Below are positions 16,582-25,010 of a stretch of DNA of 64,000 bases, in pieces (the first letter of the stretch is position 1; every line of letters begins with the position of its first letter). The stretch is from Oscillospiraceae bacterium. Its GTDB lineage: Bacteria > Bacillota > Clostridia > Oscillospirales > Ruminococcaceae. A model generated the notes under the pieces. It saw nothing but the letters and a program-made list of their open reading frames with translations, was not told the DNA's origin and ran no database searches. Made by a program: the position numbers and the translations under genes. The DNA lies in assembly GCA_021201135.1 (NCBI GenBank), contig JAJQGT010000006.1, positions 497,448 through 561,447 on the forward strand, given 5' to 3'.

Positions 16582-18315
16582 TCAATTAAGTTTGACATAT
16601 GATTGTCCAATGGTATGCAGAGTGCCCGAGAACTCTTGTAATCCCAGATACAGCGACATATCCATAGCTCCATCTCCGATAAGGTATATCAGTCTTATGT
16701 TGCAGGTCATTCCCTCGTCAAACGGCGTGTAGGAGTAAACAGTATACTCAGGGATTTCATAGACCTTTGCGGCGGCATCTGCCACAATTTCGTCGTAGTT
16801 TACTACGGTTTCGCTTGTCAGATGATATTCATACACCCGAGCCGCATTGTCATATATGGGATAATACTGATAGAAGTAATTTTCTGACGTTTCAGACATC
16901 CCGACAAAGAGCGGATAAAGCTCCAGGCAGATGGTCTGCAAGCTGTCATCGGAGTGCCACTGTTCCAAAACATTCGTCATGTCGAAATCAATCACCACAA
17001 AGGTGTAACCGTCAGCCGCTTCGCCGGTGCCGTCGATTACCATGTCTTCATAGCCGACCTGGTTTGTGAGACTGCCGACTTCCTCGCCATCGGCGTTATA
17101 AATTACGCCATCGGAAATGTACATGCCATCGGGGAGAGTATCGGTATACTCAACGCTCCTGAAAGTATAGTCAGTCACGCCGCCTTCGTAACCTTCAGCG
17201 ATAAAGCCTTCAACGCTGATTGTCGAGGAAAGAGCTTCTTCGAGTGTATAGATTCCGTCGGAATGGGTGACTTCCGTCGTTGTCGAGAGTGCCACAAAGC
17301 TGTCAGAGGTTTCGTCTTCCGTATAGTCAATAGTCTCCGATTCCGTCTTCCCCACTGCTCCGCAACCGACGAGTGCCGTGCAGAGAAGAACTATGCAGAG
17401 TATCGTCGCCAAAACAGACGATGGAGTTATTTTACGATATTTCATTATCGCCACTATCCTTTCTTCTGAGGCTCGCATCGCAAATGCTGTGGTAGCAGGA
17501 GCGTAGCCTCTTCTTTGGTCTTCAAGGTCTATGAGCGTCAGCGCGTAGTCTGCCCGGCAGTCTCCGGAACACTGACGAAGCAAGGCTTCATCGCACCTAA
17601 GCTCGATATCCCTCGATAAAAATTTATTCATCACCCACACAAGTGGGTTGAACCAATGGACGCACACCGCCGCACTCGAGATGCCTTTCAGGAGGTTGTC
17701 AAGCTTGCGGATGTGGATGTATTCGTGCATAAGGACGTATTTCAGTTGCTTTTGGTCGGACAAGTCCATGCTCATCGGCAAGAGAATTACGGGGTGAATT
17801 ATGCCGTAGGTCAGGGGCGTGGTGGTCTTGTCGGAGAGCTTGACGGTGACGGTGCGCCTTAGTTTGTTGGAGCTTTGGAAAGAGGCTATGAAATCTGATT
17901 CCAAGTTCTCGGATTTGTTGAAGCGGCGGATGCTCAGGATATACGAGAGCGCAAGAGCCACGGCGCAGACGACTGCTCCGATAAGCCAGATGATGCCGAA
18001 TAGGTCTGCCCGCTCGGCGGTTTCGGCTGTGGGCTCGGTTGAGGAGTTATAGCTGTTGAGGGTTATAACCTCCCTGACTTCAGCCTCTGCCGTGGGAGTG
18101 ACAGCTTCGAGAGTATAAACTTCGGGAGCTTCGGAGGCAGTCTCAGCCGCAGTCGTCCCGAAAAAGCTCACGGGAACCAATAGCCGCAGGATCACCACCG
18201 CCCACATCACGATAAACGCCGTTTTCGGCAGGCGGTTCAGGAATATTGCCCGCAGGAGCAGTACCAGAAGAATCAGCACACCGCCCGTCAGGGTCATTTC
18301 AAGTAGGGCTGCCAT
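16582..18315 (-). CDS. BlaR1/M56 family membrane metallopeptidase, copy 2
   Basis: 577 residues. Four N-terminal membrane segments with a cytosolic M56 zinc peptidase (MHEYIHIRKLDNLLKG, HEYIH core; later DIELRCDEALL) resemble the BlaR1/MecR1 sensor-proteases that cleave BlaI-type repressors. After the fourth membrane segment (near residue 310) comes an extracytoplasmic domain of about 260 residues that is not a penicillin-binding domain and is not recognised. The first 300 residues are nearly identical to the paralog at 18895-20322. Last gene of the operon. Confidence 0.87.
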   Translation of the reverse strand: MAALLEMTLTGGVLILLVLLLRAIFLNRLPKTAFIVMWAVVILRLLVPVSFFGTTAAETASEAPEVYTLEAVTPTAEAEVREVITLNSYNSSTEPTAETAERADLFGIIWLIGAVVCAVALALSYILSIRRFNKSENLESDFIASFQSSNKLRRTVTVKLSDKTTTPLTYGIIHPVILLPMSMDLSDQKQLKYVLMHEYIHIRKLDNLLKGISSAAVCVHWFNPLVWVMNKFLSRDIELRCDEALLRQCSGDCRADYALTLIDLEDQRRGYAPATTAFAMRASEERIVAIMKYRKITPSSVLATILCIVLLCTALVGCGAVGKTESETIDYTEDETSDSFVALSTTTEVTHSDGIYTLEEALSSTISVEGFIAEGYEGGVTDYTFRSVEYTDTLPDGMYISDGVIYNADGEEVGSLTNQVGYEDMVIDGTGEAADGYTFVVIDFDMTNVLEQWHSDDSLQTICLELYPLFVGMSETSENYFYQYYPIYDNAARVYEYHLTSETVVNYDEIVADAAAKVYEIPEYTVYSYTPFDEGMTCNIRLIYLIGDGAMDMSLYLGLQEFSGTLHTIGQSYVKLN

Positions 18316-18330
18316 AAAGTTGCTTCTCCT

Positions 18331-18876
18331 TTATTCTTTACTACTAACACGCCAGCCGTCGTCGGTGAGGGTCATAATGAGGGTGTATTCCCTTGCGGAT
18401 TCTCCCCAGACATCAGGGTTAGTGACTTTGACTTTTGCTGTACCGTCTGCATTTTCCAAGACTTCATAGACATAGTCATCAGTCAGAACGTAGGCTCCCG
18501 CAAAACCGGTGCAATATAGCTTGCCATCAATATCAGCGAATGATTCATCACTGAGGGCATATTCAGCTTTTTCGCCGCTATAAACAGAGTAGATATATGC
18601 TTCCCATTCATCCCAGGTTTCAAAGCCTTCCTTAACGACAGGAAACCAATCGTATTTACCGTCTATCGAATTTTCCCAGTCGTAAGGCGGAGGTTCAACT
18701 GAAAGATATTTGCCAATCTGGATATCACCATCTATCAAAGCAACTATCTCTTCGTCGGTGATAGTACCGTCTTCGACGATTACTTCTTCGTCATCGATAA
18801 CTTCTTCAGTTGCTCCGCAGGAACAGAGAGTCAGAAGCAGGGTAAGGCTCAGGAGGATGCAAAACAGTTTCTTCAT
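18331..18876 (-). CDS. lipoprotein related to the neighbouring BlaR1 sensor domain
   Basis: 181 residues with a lipoprotein signal (LTLLLTLCSCGATEE, lipobox cysteine at about residue 20). It has an acidic linker, then a domain that matches by eye the extracytoplasmic tail of the adjacent BlaR1-like protein: TDEEIVALIDG, GFETWDEWEAYIYSVYSGE, YVYEVLENADGTAKVKVTNP and LTDDGWRV all have counterparts there. It is likely anchored outside the membrane and may share or compete for the same ligand (inference). It lies between the two BlaR1-like genes. Confidence 0.75.
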   Translation of the reverse strand: MKKLFCILLSLTLLLTLCSCGATEEVIDDEEVIVEDGTITDEEIVALIDGDIQIGKYLSVEPPPYDWENSIDGKYDWFPVVKEGFETWDEWEAYIYSVYSGEKAEYALSDESFADIDGKLYCTGFAGAYVLTDDYVYEVLENADGTAKVKVTNPDVWGESAREYTLIMTLTDDGWRVSSKE

Positions 18877-18894
18877 AATGATTCCTTCTTTCTT

Positions 18895-20322
18895 TTAGTA
18901 GTCGTCGCCGATGCGCCAGCCGTTCTCGGTCAGTGAGAAGGTCAGGACGCTGTGGAAGGAGTTTTCCCCTGTCAGGCTTGGGTTGTCGATGCTGATGAGG
19001 GCTCTGCCGTCGGCGTTTCTCAGGATTTCGTAGGTGTATTCGTTGGTGTAGGGATAGTCACCGTTCGGGATGACGGTGTTGCGGTTGTAGGCGACGCCGT
19101 CGACGTCAAGATAGCCCGACCATTCGCCGCTGTCCTCGTACGCCGACATCTCTCCGCAGAAAATAGAACAGGCGTAATCCACTATTTCTCCCCAAGTGTC
19201 GAAATCTTCATCCAGAACACGGTAATAGGTCGTTCCGGCTACAGTATAACTGTCGGTCTGGTCGACATTTGGAGCCGAGAACTTCGCAAAGTATACCCAG
19301 TCGAAATAGTCGTCAAGAAGCGAGACTATTTCCGCATTGGTTATTTCGCCAGAGGGAGTTTTGGTGCCTATCTGTCCTGTGAAGGCAAGGGCGACTATTA
19401 CTATAATCAGGACTGCGGCAATCGCTATGCTACAGACAGAAGCGGGCTTGAACTTCATGATGGCGGTGACGTGCTCCTCGGAGGGCTCTTTTGCGAAAGC
19501 AGTTCCGAAGGCGTAACCACGACGCTTGTCTTCGAGGTCTATAAGCGTTAGGGCATAGTCGGCTCTGCAATCGCTGTCACATTGCTTCAAGAGCGCTTCA
19601 TCGCACCGTAGCTCGATATCTCTCGACAAGAATCTGTTCATAACCCACACAAGTGGATTGAACCAATGGATACACACCGCCGCACTCGAGATGCCTTTCA
19701 GGAGATTGTCGAGCTTGCGGATGTGGATGTATTCGTGCAGGAGGACGTATCTGAGTTGCTTTTGGTCGCTCAAGTCCATGCCTGCCGGCAATAAAATCAC
19801 CGGATGAATTATGCCGTAGGTTAATGGGGTTGTGGTCTTGTCGCTGAGTTTGACAGTTACCGTTCGGCGAAGCTTATTCGAGCTTTGGAATGCAGAGATG
19901 AAATCGCTTTCCAGATTTTCGGATTTGTTGAAGCGACGGATATTGAGTATGTACAGCGTTGCGAGGATTATGGCACAGATTATTGCGCCGGTGAGCCAGA
20001 CTATGCGGAAGGCGCTTGCCTGCTTCGATGCTTCGGTGATGGCAACGACATCCTCGAAGGTATATGACTCTTTAGTCGTTGTAATGTTTGGAGAGGCTAC
20101 GGCTTCTTCGACGAAGATGCTCTCAACTGCGGAAGCATCGACCTCGGTTGAGCTGAAAAGCCCCACGAAGCTGGCGGGAATCAGAAGGCGGATGAGAACC
20201 ACCGACCACATCACTATAAACGCAGTCTTGGGAAGGCGATTAAGAAATACCGCACGGATGAGAAGAACAAGAAGTATCAGGATGCCTCCTGTCACAGTCA
20301 TTTCAAGAAGAGTGAGGGTCAC
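18895..20322 (-). CDS. BlaR1/M56 family membrane metallopeptidase, copy 1
   Basis: 475 residues. Four membrane segments and an M56 domain with LLHEYIHIRKLDNLLKG and RDIELRCDEALL, then a membrane segment near residue 305 and an external domain of about 150 residues homologous to the next gene's lipoprotein. It starts 3 nt after the blaI-like stop, the classic repressor-protease pairing. The external domain is unlike the beta-lactam-binding domain of true BlaR1, so the signal is unlikely to be a beta-lactam. Confidence 0.88.
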   Translation of the reverse strand: MTLTLLEMTVTGGILILLVLLIRAVFLNRLPKTAFIVMWSVVLIRLLIPASFVGLFSSTEVDASAVESIFVEEAVASPNITTTKESYTFEDVVAITEASKQASAFRIVWLTGAIICAIILATLYILNIRRFNKSENLESDFISAFQSSNKLRRTVTVKLSDKTTTPLTYGIIHPVILLPAGMDLSDQKQLRYVLLHEYIHIRKLDNLLKGISSAAVCIHWFNPLVWVMNRFLSRDIELRCDEALLKQCDSDCRADYALTLIDLEDKRRGYAFGTAFAKEPSEEHVTAIMKFKPASVCSIAIAAVLIIVIVALAFTGQIGTKTPSGEITNAEIVSLLDDYFDWVYFAKFSAPNVDQTDSYTVAGTTYYRVLDEDFDTWGEIVDYACSIFCGEMSAYEDSGEWSGYLDVDGVAYNRNTVIPNGDYPYTNEYTYEILRNADGRALISIDNPSLTGENSFHSVLTFSLTENGWRIGDDY

Positions 20323-20325
20323 TGC

Positions 20326-20682
20326 TTACTCCATTTCCGCGACAATCCGGCGGAGCTTTGCGATTTGTTCGTCGCTGAGGGTGTCTTTCCCGAGAAGTGC
20401 CGCGAAGAGGCTGTTCTTCGAGCCGTCGTAGAGCTTATTCACGAGGTCCTCGGTCATGTCAGCCTGAGCTTCCTCTTTCGACACGACAGCATGGCAGATG
20501 AATTTCGGGTCTTCCCGCTCGATAGCGCCCTTTTCCAGGCACTTGTGGATGATGGTGTAGGTGGTGTTGACATGCCAGCCGACAGTTTCAGCAAGAACAT
20601 CGGCAATATGCTTGGCGGAGCAGTCGCCGTCATGCCAGATCACGTTCATAACCTTGAGCTCGGCGTCGGTAAGTTTGATCAT
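20326..20682 (-). CDS. BlaI/MecI family repressor
   Basis: 118 residues. Winged-helix N terminus (LTDAELKVMNVIWHDG, then NTTYTIIHKCLEKGAIERE) and the C-terminal dimerisation helices are typical of penicillinase-repressor family proteins, which are inactivated by M56 proteolysis. It leads the operon with two M56 proteases and a lipoprotein. A dyad around its own promoter supports autoregulation. Confidence 0.93.
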   Translation of the reverse strand: MIKLTDAELKVMNVIWHDGDCSAKHIADVLAETVGWHVNTTYTIIHKCLEKGAIEREDPKFICHAVVSKEEAQADMTEDLVNKLYDGSKNSLFAALLGKDTLSDEQIAKLRRIVAEME

Positions 20683-20733
20683 AGTAATTTCTCCTTCGAT
20701 TTATTCTAAAGTTGTAGTATGCTCTACGCTTAT

Positions 20734-20768
20734 ATTCTACACTATTAGTATGAGATTGTCAATACTAA
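20734..20768 (-). promoter_or_regulatory. blaI-operon promoter with overlapping dyad operator
   Basis: Minus-strand TTGACA (20757-20762) and TAGAAT (20734-20739) with a 17-nt spacer. A perfect inverted repeat TTAGTAT/ATACTAA (20745-20751 and 20762-20768) brackets the -35, a natural repressor position. Sequence facts are direct; use by the BlaI-like protein is inferred. Confidence 0.7.
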
Positions 20769-20793
20769 ATTTTTAGTTTTTCGTATTTTTCCG

Positions 20794-20822
20794 AAAAAAA
20801 GAAGCCCGAAAGGCTCGGGCTT
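20794..20822 (-). terminator. intrinsic terminator after radC
   Basis: Perfect 8-bp stem AAGCCCGA/TCGGGCTT (20802-20809/20815-20822), then a T run on the minus strand. Confidence 0.9.
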
Positions 20823-20839
20823 GGGGATTAAAAAGTATT

Positions 20840-21544
20840 TCAGCGGAGCATCTGCTCGATTTCCTCGGCTATGATGCAGGATGTGCCGTCGTTGCCGACA
20901 ACAACATGCTCCATAAGGGTTATCCCCTCCTGCTTGAGCATCGCTTTTAGCTGTATGGTTGAAGCTCTGTCAAGGTCGGAGGGCTTGCTGATATCCACCG
21001 GGTGATTATGCCCGATGGCGCAAACTTTGCAGCCGGAATCTTTGACGAACTTTATGATGTTCTGGGGATTGAAAACGACCTTGGTGGCGCTCCCCTCTCC
21101 CAGAAGATAGGCATGCCTTAGGTACATCTCATCATCGAAGCAGACGAGCCACGCCTGCTCGACAGGACAGCGGGAAAGCTTGTCCCGGAAGTATCTGCAC
21201 AGGTCGTCAGGAGAATTGTATTTCATCTCCTCGGGAGACTGGTACTGGCGCATTTCGTCCTCGGCAAGGCGCTCGCAAAGCTGCCGGACAAAGTCAAGGA
21301 ACAAAACCGCACTGTCGCCGAAGCCGTTGACCTCGCGAAGCTCCTCGGGAGTTGCCGAAAGAACTGCTCTGAGGCTTCCGAACGTGTCAACAAGTCGGCA
21401 AGCAAGCGGATAGGTGTCGGATCTCGGAATAACGTAGAAGAGAAGCATCTCAAGAGCTCTTGCGTCTGTAAGGGCGGTTATGCCGTCGGAAGCGAAGATG
21501 TCCTTGAGCCTCTGGCGGTGCCCTGCGTGAATATTTTCTGCCAT
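20840..21544 (-). CDS. radC: RadC family JAB/MPN domain protein
   Basis: 234 residues. An N-terminal helix-hairpin-helix region (ELREVNGFGDSAVLF, about residue 66) is followed by a JAB1/MPN metal site GHNHPVDISKPSDLD near residue 177. Despite the name, a direct role in DNA repair is doubtful and the biochemical function is not settled. It is monocistronic, with its own promoter (TAGACA, 17 nt, TATAAT at 21570-21598) and a terminator. Confidence 0.9.
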   Translation of the reverse strand: MAENIHAGHRQRLKDIFASDGITALTDARALEMLLFYVIPRSDTYPLACRLVDTFGSLRAVLSATPEELREVNGFGDSAVLFLDFVRQLCERLAEDEMRQYQSPEEMKYNSPDDLCRYFRDKLSRCPVEQAWLVCFDDEMYLRHAYLLGEGSATKVVFNPQNIIKFVKDSGCKVCAIGHNHPVDISKPSDLDRASTIQLKAMLKQEGITLMEHVVVGNDGTSCIIAEEIEQMLR

Positions 21545-21618
21545 GTTTAATCCCCCGTTTCTATCCTCAATTATAAAGCATTTCCCGGGTTTTGTCTACT
21601 ATTTTTTGTTCACGACTA

Positions 21619-21647
21619 TTGAAAGAGCGCAAACATTGTTGTATAAT
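21619..21647 (+). promoter_or_regulatory. sigma-A type promoter for uxaC
   Basis: TTGAAA (21619-21624) and TATAAT (21642-21647) with 17 nt between, 30 nt before the uxaC start. Confidence 0.75.
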
Positions 21648-21677
21648 AATCTAAAAAAGATACGGAGGATTTCCTAT

Positions 21678-23090
21678 ATGTATACATTCATAAACGAAGA
21701 TTTCATGCTTCATTCCGAGACGGCGAAGCATCTTTATCACACTTACGCCGAGAATATGCCGATTATCGACTATCACTGCCACATCAGCCCCAAGGAGATT
21801 TACGAGGATAAGCGTTTCGACAGCATAACCGAAATCTGGCTCGGCGGCGACCACTATAAGTGGCGTATGATTCGCTCGAACGGCACTCCTGAAAGCGAAA
21901 TTACCGGCGACGCGGACGATTACACAAAGTTCTTAAGATTTGCCGAAGCTCTTCCGAAGGCTATCGGAAACCCGATGTATCACTGGACGCACCTTGAGCT
22001 GAAGCGTTACTTCGGCTATGACGGTATTCTCAACGCCGAGACCGCTCCCGAAGTCTATAAACTCTGCAACGAAAAGCTTAAGGAGCCCGAGATGAGCGCA
22101 AGAGGGATTATCTCCCGCTCGAACGTTAAGATGATTGGCACCACCGACGACCCGATTGACAGCCTTGAGTGGCACGAGAAGATTGCGGCTGACAGTAGCT
22201 TTAAGACAAAAGTCTGCCCGTCGTTCCGTCCCGACAAAGCCGTGAATATCGAAAAAGCGGGCTTCTGTGAATATATCCATGCCCTTGCCGAGGCTTCGGG
22301 AGTTGATATAAAGACCGCCGAGGATGTCAAGAAGGCTCTTAAGCTGAGATTAGACCACTTTATCGCTCACGGTTGCCTTGCCACAGACCACGGAATCGAC
22401 TATATGGTCTACTCCCCCGCCACAGACGACGAAGTAGAGGCGATTTTCGAAAAAGTCATGAACGGCGGAAAGGCGACTATGGAAGAGGCGGACAAGTACA
22501 GGACCGCAATTCTTCTCTACCTCGGCGAGCGGTATGCCGAGAAGAATATCGTCATGCAGCTCCACTTCGGGGTTCAGAGAAGCGCTAACACCCGACTCTT
22601 CAATTCCATCGGTGCAGACACCGGCTTCGACTGCATTCTTACGAAGGACAACTCAAAAGAGCTTGCAGGATTCCTGAATGCTCTTGACCTGAACAATAAG
22701 CTCCCGAAGACTATCGTTTATTCCCTCAATCCGGGCGACAACGCGATGATTGACACCATTATCGGAAGCTTCCAGGGCACTGAAGCCGCCGGCAAGATTC
22801 AGCACGGTGCGGCTTGGTGGTTCCAGGATTCGAAGGTCGGTATGGATGCCCACATGCGCTCTCTGGCAAGCCTGTCGCTTCTCGGCAACTTCGTCGGAAT
22901 GCTCACCGACTCAAGAAGCTTCCTGTCCTACACCCGTCATGAGTATTTCAGAAGAATCCTCTGCGACATAGTCGGCGACTGGGTCGAAAGCGGAGAATAC
23001 CCGAATGACGAGAAGGCTCTGAAGGATATCGTCGAGGGCATCAGCTATAAGAACGCGGCTAAGTATTTTGGGATGGAGACAGAAGCATGA
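21678..23090 (+). CDS. uxaC: uronate (glucuronate) isomerase
   Basis: Interconverts glucuronate/fructuronate and galacturonate/tagaturonate at the head of uronate catabolism. 470 residues, family length. The amidohydrolase-like fold shows YHCHISPKEI near residue 35. The start MYTFINEDFML is chosen for GGAGG 9 nt upstream. No uxuA/uxuB/kdg genes are nearby; the AraC regulator downstream is a plausible but unproven controller. The last 18 codons contain the first copy of a 17-bp direct repeat (23039-23055). Confidence 0.95.
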   Translation: MYTFINEDFMLHSETAKHLYHTYAENMPIIDYHCHISPKEIYEDKRFDSITEIWLGGDHYKWRMIRSNGTPESEITGDADDYTKFLRFAEALPKAIGNPMYHWTHLELKRYFGYDGILNAETAPEVYKLCNEKLKEPEMSARGIISRSNVKMIGTTDDPIDSLEWHEKIAADSSFKTKVCPSFRPDKAVNIEKAGFCEYIHALAEASGVDIKTAEDVKKALKLRLDHFIAHGCLATDHGIDYMVYSPATDDEVEAIFEKVMNGGKATMEEADKYRTAILLYLGERYAEKNIVMQLHFGVQRSANTRLFNSIGADTGFDCILTKDNSKELAGFLNALDLNNKLPKTIVYSLNPGDNAMIDTIIGSFQGTEAAGKIQHGAAWWFQDSKVGMDAHMRSLASLSLLGNFVGMLTDSRSFLSYTRHEYFRRILCDIVGDWVESGEYPNDEKALKDIVEGISYKNAAKYFGMETEA

Positions 23091-23160
23091 GCAAGGGCAA
23101 AAAAAATACACATTCGGAAATGGCAATCTTTTGAAAACACTCATATAGAGGTGTCTCAAT

Positions 23161-23820
23161 ATGTCAATCAGAAGTGAAGAACAGGTCTTGTTTGATGAGT
23201 TGAGAGCAAATAATCCCGCTGTAATACTTGATGGCGTTGTAGATGAACAGGAATATTTATCCGCAAGATACAAAATTGCGTATATTCTGAAAGAAGTCAA
23301 CGGCGGTGCCGGTTGGGACTTAAGAGAATTCGTCAGGAAAGAGAAAGAGTACGGTCGACCCCAGACGTGGGACAATATAGCTCGTTGGACGCAAGGTATT
23401 TTGTCGTGGGAAGCTGAGCTTCCGTGGTGCGAGCTTGAAAAAGACAACGAAAACCGGCGAAAAACCTTTTTGAGAAAGATTGCCGCAATTAACCTCAAAA
23501 AGACCTCCGGCGGTCACACGGCAAACGCAGATGAAATTTATCGAGCCGCAGAAGAATACAGTCAAGTCATTCAGGCACAGCTCGACATCTACAGACCTGA
23601 TATTGTCATCTGTTGCGGCACGTCCGGACCCTACGTCAAACATTGTTACAGAGGGAGTGAGCCGGAATGGAAAATGACAACGAGAGGAATATGGTATTTC
23701 CTTGATGGAGAAACCGTTGTCATATCGTATTCTCATCCTGAAGCAAGAACAAAGGATTCTCTTTTGTATTATGGCTTGATGGATGCAGTCAAAGAAATAC
23801 TGTCAAATCATCAGCTATAA
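23161..23820 (+). CDS. uncharacterised protein, possible uracil-DNA-glycosylase-like fold
   Basis: 219 residues, no certain family. It contains a KEVNGGAGWDLREF segment, TWDNIARWTQGI, INLKKTSGG, a hydrophobic strand YRPDIVICCGT and a final VVISYSHPEAR. The order (strand near substrate loop, NLKK..G, PDIVI..G, HP near the end) recalls UDG-superfamily proteins, but this is inference only. It has a GAGGTG ribosome site 8 nt before the ATG. The gene's stop codon lies in a 17-bp repeat that also occurs at the end of uxaC, which suggests an inserted segment. Confidence 0.6.
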   Translation: MSIRSEEQVLFDELRANNPAVILDGVVDEQEYLSARYKIAYILKEVNGGAGWDLREFVRKEKEYGRPQTWDNIARWTQGILSWEAELPWCELEKDNENRRKTFLRKIAAINLKKTSGGHTANADEIYRAAEEYSQVIQAQLDIYRPDIVICCGTSGPYVKHCYRGSEPEWKMTTRGIWYFLDGETVVISYSHPEARTKDSLLYYGLMDAVKEILSNHQL

Positions 23821-23871
23821 GAACGTCCCAAAAGAATTGGACGAATATTAAAATTATTTTGGCGAGCTCAC

Positions 23872-23900
23872 TTGAAAGTCGGAAGCAAGTATGCTATAAT
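23872..23900 (+). promoter_or_regulatory. sigma-A type promoter for AraC regulator
   Basis: TTGAAA (23872-23877) and TATAAT (23895-23900) with a 17-nt spacer. Confidence 0.75.
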
Positions 23901-23938
23901 GAGGTTTAATTTGATTCCGAATAAGGAGCGATTATATT

Positions 23939-24811
23939 ATGAAGGACACAGCGGATTTTAAATATGAGGAATGGAACGAACAGGTTGCAAAATACGGTAT
24001 CTTTGCTTACTGTAGCGAAAATGTGCGCACGAGCGGGCACCTTCACAGTCAGGTGGAGCTTGACATAGTCGAAAGCGGCGAGGTCAGGTTTATGGTCGAC
24101 GGCAGGGAGCTCACCATCGGCGCAGGCAACGGAATTCTTATCTGCCCGCACACCATTCACACGATGGAATATACAGTTCCCGGCTCGACGAGCACGTTTG
24201 TTTTCGGGACCGACTTTCTTCTCGATTTCATGTCGTTCTTTGAGAGCACCAAGACGCCGTTTGTAATTCTCGACAAGGAAAGATGCCCGGCTTTTGCACT
24301 GGCGCAGATTCCGTATCTACTCGAGTTTTCCCACAGCTACAACGTCGGTAAAACGGTCGTGAAGGGGCTCCTGTCGGTGCTTCTTTCGGGAATGATGCCG
24401 GCTTACTCGGGCGGCGAGTTCGAGGAAAGAGAGGACAGGCTCTCGAGCTATCAGGTCTGCAGAAGGTTGCTTGCATATGTCGACGAGAACATCACCTCCG
24501 ACCTGTCTCTCAAGAGCATTGCAAAGGCTCTCAACATTGTCCCCTGCTACGTTTCGAGCGTATTCTCGAAGAACTTCAACATGACCCTGAACCACTACAT
24601 AGGCACCAAGAGAATTGCAATGGCGAAGACGATGCTCATCTCCACGCTAAAGCCGATGTCGGAGATTGCTTATGAATGCGGATTTTCGAGCGTCAGGAGC
24701 TTCAACAGACGGTTCAAGGAGCTCGAGGGCATGCCGCCGACGCAGTACCGCGAATCGTTCATGAATCCGGCGAAGAAGGCTAAAGAAGACGACGAAAAGT
24801 CAGCCGACTGA
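23939..24811 (+). CDS. AraC family transcriptional regulator
   Basis: 290 residues. An N-terminal cupin sensor (HLHSQVELDIVESGEVRFMV) is followed by two C-terminal HTH motifs: DLSLKSIAKALNIVPCYVSS and MSEIAYECGFSSVRSFNRRF. Such proteins usually control sugar genes; its position suggests uxaC or nearby carbohydrate genes, unproven. Monocistronic, with its own promoter and terminator. Confidence 0.92.
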   Translation: MKDTADFKYEEWNEQVAKYGIFAYCSENVRTSGHLHSQVELDIVESGEVRFMVDGRELTIGAGNGILICPHTIHTMEYTVPGSTSTFVFGTDFLLDFMSFFESTKTPFVILDKERCPAFALAQIPYLLEFSHSYNVGKTVVKGLLSVLLSGMMPAYSGGEFEEREDRLSSYQVCRRLLAYVDENITSDLSLKSIAKALNIVPCYVSSVFSKNFNMTLNHYIGTKRIAMAKTMLISTLKPMSEIAYECGFSSVRSFNRRFKELEGMPPTQYRESFMNPAKKAKEDDEKSAD

Positions 24812-24826
24812 ACGAAACCAAGACAA

Positions 24827-24862
24827 AAAGCAAAGCAGCCCTTTTCGGGACTGCCTTGCTTT
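24827..24862 (+). terminator. intrinsic terminator after AraC regulator
   Basis: Long, slightly interrupted stem (AAAGCAA..GCAG.CCC / GGG.CTGC..TTGCTTT) with a 5-nt loop and a T-rich tail. Confidence 0.8.
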
Positions 24863-25010
24863 CTCTTTTGAACGGGGAAACACCAAAATACATTGTTGAA
24901 TTCCGAGTAAATGTTTTACAAGTACCAATTTATCACTTTTGAGCGCACTATGCAAGTCGATTCTTTAGTACTGAAAGTCAAAAATTCATCAAAAATACAG
25001 AGGTAAAAAT

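Noticed and set aside
16582..20682. Beta-lactam resistance operon
   Set aside because: Neither external domain has penicillin-binding motifs and no beta-lactamase gene is near.
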